This document shows, one piece after another, positions 23,534 to 28,924 of a stretch of 28,924 nucleotides of DNA. Both the position numbers and the translations under genes were made by a program. This DNA comes from Ruminococcaceae bacterium FB2012. Lineage in GTDB: Bacteria > Bacillota > Clostridia > Oscillospirales > Ruminococcaceae. Below the pieces are notes generated by a model. It saw only the letters and a program-made list of their open reading frames with translations, was not told where the DNA came from and made no database searches. Every line of letters starts with the position of its first letter. Positions within the stretch are counted from its first letter, which is position 1. The stretch lies in assembly GCA_900104495.1 (NCBI GenBank), contig FMXS01000025.1:1-28924 (forward strand), read 5' to 3'.

Positions 23534-24022
23534 TTATTGTCCGATTATAGTTTTAACAAGCTGCCACCCAATGCTTCCTTCTCTTAATAAGGACAATGCT
23601 TTCTCAAACTTTATCCACTCCGCAGAGTCAACCTCACGGGACAGTCTGAACTCCTTTTTCTTCACGATTGCCTTATATCCGAGCATTAACATTTCTCTTT
23701 TCTCATAAGGATAACTGCGGACAAACTCCAATTTTTCAACATCTTGACCAATTTCCTCTTTAACCTCGCGAGCCACTGTATCTTCGGCAGACTCACCAAG
23801 CTTCATTATTCCTGCAACGCACACATACTTTGTTTCAGAAACATAATTTTGTCGCAGTAAAGCCACTTCTCCGTATTCATTTACAACAGCGGCAATAATA
23901 CTTGTTGTGAACATATCCCATAACGGTACACTGCAATTCTCGCAATAGGGTATGATTCCTTCATCGCCGATTTCTTTTCCTATAAGTTTTGTCCCGCAAT
24001 GCGGACAAAATGAAAAATGCAT
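23534..24022 (-). CDS. NUDIX hydrolase with zinc ribbon (NudC-like)
   Basis: The 162-aa protein starts with a four-Cys zinc ribbon (FCPHCG ... YCENC). A NUDIX domain follows with the full box GIMKLGESAEDTVAREVKEEIGQ (about residues 74-96; Gx5Ex7REUxEExGU). Such proteins hydrolyse nucleoside diphosphates linked to another group; the ribbon resembles NADH pyrophosphatases, but the typical SQPWPFPxS motif is not seen, so the substrate is open. I chose the ATG at 24022 because AGGAGGAAAC lies directly before it and the ribbon starts at residue 2; the longer frame runs into the repeat element. The gene is bracketed by copies of a repeat of about 105 bp and may be a mobile cassette. Confidence 0.88.
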   Translation of the reverse strand: MHFSFCPHCGTKLIGKEIGDEGIIPYCENCSVPLWDMFTTSIIAAVVNEYGEVALLRQNYVSETKYVCVAGIMKLGESAEDTVAREVKEEIGQDVEKLEFVRSYPYEKREMLMLGYKAIVKKKEFRLSREVDSAEWIKFEKALSLLREGSIGWQLVKTIIGQ

Positions 24023-24059
24023 ATTTTGTTTCCTCCTCAAATCCCGATTTATAACCCCA

Positions 24060-24154
24060 ATCAATAGTCTGCCCCGAGCCAAACAGAGCGACAATTCAGC
24101 ACGAAGTTGAGGGCGAGGGCATTGCGCGCCGCCGCTGCGGCAAATTCCGATTTA
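24060..24154 (-). repeat. Inverted copy of the 105-bp repeat upstream of NUDIX
   Basis: Read on the minus strand it begins TAAATCGGAATTTG (24154-24141) and contains GCCCTCGCCCT and TGGCTCGGGGC at the same spacing as the copies at 23196 and 23301. It also includes the right copy of the 18-bp repeat (24128-24145). A -10 box TATAAT (minus strand, 24209-24204) with a weak -35 lies just upstream. The rest, 24,210-24,388, has no gene I can support. Confidence 0.75.
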
Positions 24155-24388
24155 GCAGAGAGAGCCGTAACGGTCAACCACCTTTTGGCGTTTCGTTATG
24201 TCTATTATAGCACATTATTTTTCATTTGTGGGAAATATTTTGGACAGTTAGAGGCTGACACATCGCTGTTTAAAGGCTTTAAGGTGTTGGAATTGTGATA
24301 TAGGGGGCTTGGTGAGGGAAAGGGATAGTCAGAAAAGCGAATATACAGTCAGGCTCAGCAGCCCATGATCGTTTCAGACTAAAACGCC

Positions 24389-26311
24389 TTACGATCTTTT
24401 CCTGATAACTATAACCGCTGCCGCAGCAAGCGTAATAGCTGCAAGGCTGAAAGCTGCTGCACCGGTACTGGGGTTGCTGCCCTTATCATCAGGCTTATCT
24501 GCTTCGGGAACGCTGCTCTCATCAGGGGCACTGCTTTCGGCGGGTTCACTGCTGTCAGGCTCACTGTCCGGTTTGCTGCTGTCAGGCTCGCTGTCGTCGC
24601 TGTCGCCGTAGAACTCGTGGATATCCTCGCTTATCTTTTCAAAATCGTAGAGCTGAGAATAGTCGGTGTCGCCGTCTGCAAGCAGGGAATAATCGGGCTC
24701 CACACCGAAATCAATGTCCTTGTGATCCTTGTCAGCGAGAACTATATCGGCGGAATAACCATAGGTGATGCCCTCGGGGAAAGCAAGCCTGAGCACTGCA
24801 CAGGCGCCGCCCTTGGTATGTTCGCCCAGAACTGCTATGCCCTCATCCTTTGCAACAGATGTGAGCAGATTGCTGCTTGAAAATCCGAGATGAGAGGCAA
24901 GAACAGCAAAATTGAAGTCATAGGAAACTTCGCTGTCCTTTTCGTCGAAAACGCCGTCAAGGTTCTTGTCGACAATGTAATGGTCATTGTAAACATTCCC
25001 GCTGTGGGATGAGGTAAAGGTGATATAGTCACGGCCGGAGATCATATTCATCATATATACAGCAACATCCGACATACCGCCTGTATTGCAGGTAAGGTCG
25101 ATGACAAAATTCCTGATCCCGTGCTCTCCGGCAAGATCGAGAGCCTCCCTGAAGGAGGGAACTATCGTGTCCAGAAATACATCAAATGTGAAAACTCCAG
25201 TATCTCCGTACTCAGCATACTGACAGCCGTTCCAGGCCTTGATGATCTTGTCCTCGGAAATAGTCTGGCTCCTTGCAGCTTTCAGAGTTTCAGCTTCCTG
25301 AGAAACAGACATCATATTTATCAGATAGCCGGGAACGCTGTCCTCAAAGTATTTGTTCTCGCCGAGGAACTGCATCAGCGGGGAGATCGAAGCACTTTGA
25401 TTCAAACCGTCCGTCCTGTTCCAGAAGGAGGCGCTGAATTGGTTGTGTCCGCCGTCGTACAGATAGGAGTCAAGCATATAGATGCCCTTGTAGTATTCCG
25501 ATCTGTCGGTGGAGAGCAGCTTTGCCTTGATCTCGCGGGTGCCGTCGCTGGTGTCTTCAAGAGTTTTGTCAAGACCCTTTTCGGCTATTGACCCGGCGAG
25601 AGCCGCTCTCGGAGGATTGCCGTAGATATTGTCGATCACAAAGCACATCTCACCGTAGGCATAGGCCGCCATATCCGCACTGCGCTCTGTGTTGTCAAGC
25701 AGGGTCGAATAGTCGATGTAGGAATCCGCCTGACCGCCGATATCCATCATATAAACAGCATCGTTATACCATATCGCATTGTATTGCAGCAGCGAGAAGA
25801 TGTCCGAAAGCAGCGGCAGCGGGAGATATACTTTTCCGTCAGCACTGAGGAGATCTATCCCGTAATGTGCAAGATCCATGTCCGTAGGATGCCGGTCGCT
25901 GACCAGTTCTTTTTCACCGAAGCGAACATAAGCAGGCAGCATCCTTTCGACATTGGTGCGCCTCCCGATGAAGGCCTCGAATTCATCAAAATGGATGGTA
26001 TCGTTCACTGTGTCAATGACGAAGGAGCCTGTGGGTCCGGAGATCTCAAACTTCCCCTCCGCAAATTCAAGGGAATTATAGCCTTTTTCACTGAAAACAA
26101 GGTTTATGTAATCTACTGCATCAAGATAAGGCACCGATGGCAGGCCATCGCAAAACAGTGCCGTGACAGTACCTGTGTCATCTGCATTACAGTAATAGAC
26201 AGTGACATCTTTCCTGGAATAACCCTCGGGCTCCGCATAGGCTGCGATACCGCTGACCGAAGATAGGGCGAGTACAGCAGCGGCGGCAATGCTCAGTTTC
26301 TTCTTTGACAT
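24389..26311 (-). CDS. Exported S41-like protease with wall-sorting tail
   Basis: This 640-aa protein has a signal peptide (MSKKKLSIAAAAVLALSSVSGIAAYA). An N-terminal region of about 220 residues has copper-amine-oxidase-like strand repeats (DYINLVF, VYLPLPLLSDIFSLLQY, AIWYNDAVYMM). The S41/tail-specific protease-like core (about 330-560) contains RNFVIDLTCNTGGMSDVAVY, the Ser-rich FSSSNLLTSVAKD and GEHTKGGACAV. An acidic Ser/Pro/Asp linker leads to NPSTG, a hydrophobic helix and RKRS, a sortase-type anchor with NPxTG in place of LPxTG. The protein should be fixed to the wall and may cut peptides outside the cell. Start at 26311 behind AAGGAGCTGACATT. A shorter, broken paralogue lies directly upstream on the same strand. 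Confidence 0.85.
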   Translation of the reverse strand: MSKKKLSIAAAAVLALSSVSGIAAYAEPEGYSRKDVTVYYCNADDTGTVTALFCDGLPSVPYLDAVDYINLVFSEKGYNSLEFAEGKFEISGPTGSFVIDTVNDTIHFDEFEAFIGRRTNVERMLPAYVRFGEKELVSDRHPTDMDLAHYGIDLLSADGKVYLPLPLLSDIFSLLQYNAIWYNDAVYMMDIGGQADSYIDYSTLLDNTERSADMAAYAYGEMCFVIDNIYGNPPRAALAGSIAEKGLDKTLEDTSDGTREIKAKLLSTDRSEYYKGIYMLDSYLYDGGHNQFSASFWNRTDGLNQSASISPLMQFLGENKYFEDSVPGYLINMMSVSQEAETLKAARSQTISEDKIIKAWNGCQYAEYGDTGVFTFDVFLDTIVPSFREALDLAGEHGIRNFVIDLTCNTGGMSDVAVYMMNMISGRDYITFTSSHSGNVYNDHYIVDKNLDGVFDEKDSEVSYDFNFAVLASHLGFSSSNLLTSVAKDEGIAVLGEHTKGGACAVLRLAFPEGITYGYSADIVLADKDHKDIDFGVEPDYSLLADGDTDYSQLYDFEKISEDIHEFYGDSDDSEPDSSKPDSEPDSSEPAESSAPDESSVPEADKPDDKGSNPSTGAAAFSLAAITLAAAAVIVIRKRS

Positions 26312-26457
26312 AATGTCAGCTCCTTAATAATTATTTTATCCGCATCCTGCGGGGAAGACACGGCTTTTTCCCTCCGGCCCGAATGCAGTGTGTGCAGAGC
26401 CGGAATGGAACGAGCCGCTGAATTTCAGATATTATAGGGTTTCGCACTTAAAATTCC

Positions 26458-27405
26458 TTACGATCTTTTCCTGAAAACTATACCTGCTGCCGCAATTACA
26501 GCTATCACTGCAAAGCCTGCAGCTGCGCCTGTGTTGGGGTTGCCGCCCTTATCATCGGGCTTGCCTGCTTCGGGAACACTGCTCTCGTCAGGCTCGCTGC
26601 TTTCCTCTTCCTCCGGGAACAGCTCGTTCATAGTCTTGTCGATGTATTCAAGATCAAAGAGGGTGGTGTAATCGGGATCGCCTTCTGCATCCTCGCCAAG
26701 CATCGGGTAGTCGGGCTCAATGCCGGAGTCGATGTTGTTGCCGTCCTTATCAGCTAAACGCATATTGCTTGAAAGAACAAACATCTGTCCTTCTGCGCTG
26801 AGGCAATGGTAAATCGAGCATGAACCGCCGCCGGATCTGTCGCCGAACAGCGGGACCCCGTTATCCTTGGCAAGGCAGGGGAACAGGTTGCCGCAGGAGA
26901 AAGCAAAGCGGCTTTCCAGCACGCCGAAGTTCAGGTCATACTGTTTTTCGTGATCCTTTTCATCAAACACGCCGTCCGGATTTGTATCCACATCAAAGAC
27001 GGAGGTAATTATCTGGTCAGATCCGGTATTGCAGGTGAGGTCAAACACAAAGTTTCTGACCTCGGGATCTACATCAGCCTGCTTCAGAGCATCAAGCAGC
27101 AGCCCCAGCTCATCGTCGGGTCTTTCTCCTGTCCCGGCATAAAAAGCTTTCCAGCCTTCAAAGTCCAGCATAAAGGTGTTGAAGGAAAATACAGCAGTGC
27201 TGCCGTACTTGTGATATTTTTCCTCGCCCCACTGAGCTTTTCTTACTTCCGGCATGGTCTGCATTATTGTCTGACGATCCATCGCTTTGAGGAAAGCTTC
27301 ATTGAAAGGGTAGCCTGTACCTTTGATCAGATCTCCCAGAGAATCCGGCTGTTTCAAATCTGTTGGAGTTATTGATAACATTTGAATAATACCAACAACA
27401 AGAAT
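26458..27405 (-). pseudogene. Truncated paralogue of the S41-like wall protein
   Basis: The frame aligns with the protein at 24389 from about its residue 310 (FLKAMDRQTIMQTMPEVRKAQW, STAVFSFNTFMLDF, RNFVFDLTCNTG) to the anchor (GNPNTGAAAGF ... FRKRS). It lacks the signal peptide and about 300 N-terminal residues. It has an internal gap of about 30 residues straight after NTG, and FSSSN is FSCGN. The apparent start has no ribosome site and lies inside a small inverted-repeat element (27407-27490). It is most likely a degraded copy; the intact anchor could still serve as a reservoir for recombination with the neighbour. The stretch 26,312-26,457 holds only the leader of the neighbour gene. Confidence 0.75.
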
Positions 27406-27406
27406 A

Positions 27407-27490
27407 AAGGGGCTGTTGCACCGTAACAGGATATTCACTTTAATGGTCGCCGCGCTCCAAAGCAGCGCGGCGAAAGCGCAACAGTCTCCT
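27407..27490. mobile_element. Short inverted-repeat element (MITE or IS end remnant)
   Basis: The ends AAAGGGGCTGTTGCAC (left) and, read inward from the right, AAAGGAGACTGTTGCGC are imperfect inverted repeats with one gap. Between them lies a GC-rich hairpin CGCCGCGCT/AGCGCGGCG. About 84 bp in all, no coding capacity. It sits at the point where the truncated S41 paralogue loses homology. Confidence 0.55.
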
Positions 27491-27538
27491 TTTCTTTATA
27501 CAAATGCCGGACTTGATTTCATTCCTGTCCGATCCGTG

Positions 27539-28924
27539 TCAGCGAAAAGCCTCTGCTCCCTTTATCTTCTCTGTGAGCATTGCAATATCGGCTTTGTCCT
27601 TATCGGAAAGCACGGGCTTTTTCTTTATCTGACCGATAAGTCGGATATAGGCGAAAAGCGCTGACTTCCTGACCGCCGCATTTATCTCCGCCTCATCGTC
27701 CGTTTTGAGATACTGCCTGATGAAGCTGTCAAAAAACTGCTTCGCTGTCTGTACCGAAAAGCCCATAAAATCCTCGATCAGCTTGGGATCCACCTCCGCG
27801 TAGGCGACATAGAACAGATACATCCCGCTTATATCCACTATCGGATCCCCGACGGACATTCTGTCCGCATCTATGAACAGCGGCTCGCCGTTGAGCAGGA
27901 ATACGTTCCCCGTATGAAGATCGCCGTGAACAAGAGTATTCGAGGGCGGGAGCGCTTCTGTCATTTTAATGAGCCTCTGCTCAAGCTCCTGTTCGCCGTC
28001 CGTAAAGGCGCGGTGTATCCAGCTTTTCAGCTGCTCCGACGCATCGGGGAACAAAACGTTATCCTCCGAAGGAGTGGAATGTATCTGCCTTGCAAGCCCC
28101 GCCATTATTCCCGCATAGCGGTCAAGCTGTCCGGGATTTTTAGCAATAAGCTCGGAAACCGTCTTGGCGTCGATCAGCTCAAACATCGCGCCGTAGCGCT
28201 TACCAACCGATACGATACCGAAGGATATAGCAGTGGGCAGTCCCATTACAAATGCTGTCTTGGTAAGCGCGATCTCCCGCTCAACGTCCTTGTAGGTGTT
28301 CTTCTCGTTGTAGACCTTGACGATAAGCTCGTCGTCGTAGCGGTAGACCGATCCCTTTGCGCCCTTTCCGATACACTGGCAGCCCTCAACGCTTATGGTG
28401 CGGTACTCTCTGTACTTTGTCTTTGAGGAATCGAAGGTGCCCGGCCAGATGTAGTTGATGCGGTCAACATACTCCTTGTAGCTGCCTGTCTTGTTCAGAT
28501 CCATTTCGACATACTCAGCTACCGTTTTGTAATACCAGAGCTGACTTGCGGAGTCTCTCTGATGCAGAAAATCCCAGAGCTTCTCGCCGTACTCGCCGTA
28601 GCCTCTGGCAAGAGAGCGCATATTCGAGAGCTTGTCGGCAAGCCACAGCATTTTCACTCCGATATCCGTTTTGCCCCGGAGCTTTTCAAGGCTCTGCTCC
28701 TTGCGCTTTTTCCAGGTGGCGGCTCTGTCCTCGCCGGGATAGTCGTTCTCGGTCTCGGAATCAACGATCATTGCCACTCTGTCTCCGAAGCGCTTTCTGA
28801 TCTCGTCAAGCGTTCCGTCGGTGTCCTCAACTATATCGTGCAGAACACCAGCCGCAATGATCTCCATATCGTCAGTCATGGAGGAAAGGATATTTGCCAC
28901 CTCCAGCGGATGCAGGATAAACGG
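27539..28924 (-). CDS. HD phosphohydrolase-like domain fused to kinase/APH domain (5' end outside window)
   Basis: The visible 461 codons begin in the middle of a RelA/SpoT-type HD domain (PFILHPLEVANIL, VLHDIVEDTDGTLDEIRKRFG, VKMLWLADKLSNMRSLA), which in that family hydrolyses (p)ppGpp. They continue as a protein-kinase-like or aminoglycoside-phosphotransferase domain. That domain has a glycine loop IGKGAKGSVY (about 185), VKVY lysine, catalytic loop LVHGDLHTGNVFL and metal-binding FIDADRMSVGDP. Both active sites look complete. No synthetase domain is visible. No membrane segment. Possible roles are alarmone removal coupled to phosphorylation of a small molecule or protein. The codon listed as first (28900) is an internal GTG; coding continues to the window edge. 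Confidence 0.88.
   Translation of the reverse strand, partial: PFILHPLEVANILSSMTDDMEIIAAGVLHDIVEDTDGTLDEIRKRFGDRVAMIVDSETENDYPGEDRAATWKKRKEQSLEKLRGKTDIGVKMLWLADKLSNMRSLARGYGEYGEKLWDFLHQRDSASQLWYYKTVAEYVEMDLNKTGSYKEYVDRINYIWPGTFDSSKTKYREYRTISVEGCQCIGKGAKGSVYRYDDELIVKVYNEKNTYKDVEREIALTKTAFVMGLPTAISFGIVSVGKRYGAMFELIDAKTVSELIAKNPGQLDRYAGIMAGLARQIHSTPSEDNVLFPDASEQLKSWIHRAFTDGEQELEQRLIKMTEALPPSNTLVHGDLHTGNVFLLNGEPLFIDADRMSVGDPIVDISGMYLFYVAYAEVDPKLIEDFMGFSVQTAKQFFDSFIRQYLKTDDEAEINAAVRKSALFAYIRLIGQIKKKPVLSDKDKADIAMLTEKIKGAEAFR

Overview
The window looks like a chromosome segment of a gut Ruminococcus-type Firmicute (Oscillospiraceae). The clues are strong AAAGGAGG ribosome sites, consensus sigma-A promoters with 17-bp spacers, a sporulation sigma-G fragment, NPxTG-type wall-sorting tails with PDSSEPDESS-style linkers, and a large PAS/GGDEF/EAL protein. 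This is inferred from composition and protein style, with no database check.

Left part (1-12,170, chromosomal in style). Two overlapping minus-strand genes encode a LytS-type sensor kinase and a response regulator with a SARP/OmpR-like DNA-binding domain. They are embedded among four transcription units whose promoters carry the same unusual architecture: two direct repeats in 11-bp phase (TTTGTAAG or a TTGTCC variant), then exactly 11 bp, then the -10 box. The units encode tandem 20-27 aa hydrophobic micropeptides (left edge, cut by the window), a 550-aa exported helical protein, a 177-aa exported protein, and a 147-aa membrane-anchored protein. I infer that the neighbouring SARP-type regulator drives this small exported-protein regulon. 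Interspersed are a YkuD L,D-transpeptidase lipoprotein, a 1154-aa c-di-GMP enzyme and a small beta-type protein, all with ordinary sigma-A promoters.

Middle part (12,170-24,200, accessory). A sporulation sigma-G gene stops abruptly at its conserved YAVPM segment. What follows is foreign in character: a protein with homing-endonuclease-associated repeats, a Bro-N/Fic fusion, a 47-aa protein, a large serine recombinase, an AAA/DUF4143 ATPase, a 54-bp tandem repeat array, a G-quadruplex-forming repeat, a 16-bp-arm palindrome, a divergent tyrosine recombinase, a Pif1-like helicase homologue that has lost its catalytic motifs, an unknown 436-aa protein, a broken integrase, and a NUDIX gene bracketed by copies of a repeat of about 105 bp. 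Two of these genes are preceded by the same structured leader (promoter, stem, loop with AACGGGGAAAGTGT, U-tract). The arrangement recalls skin-type elements that interrupt sporulation sigma genes, but the missing sigma-G half is not in the window.

Right part (24,300-28,924). An S41-like exported protease with a wall-sorting tail is followed by a truncated paralogue broken next to a small inverted-repeat element. Then comes a RelA/SpoT-like HD domain fused to a phosphotransferase/kinase domain, cut by the window edge.
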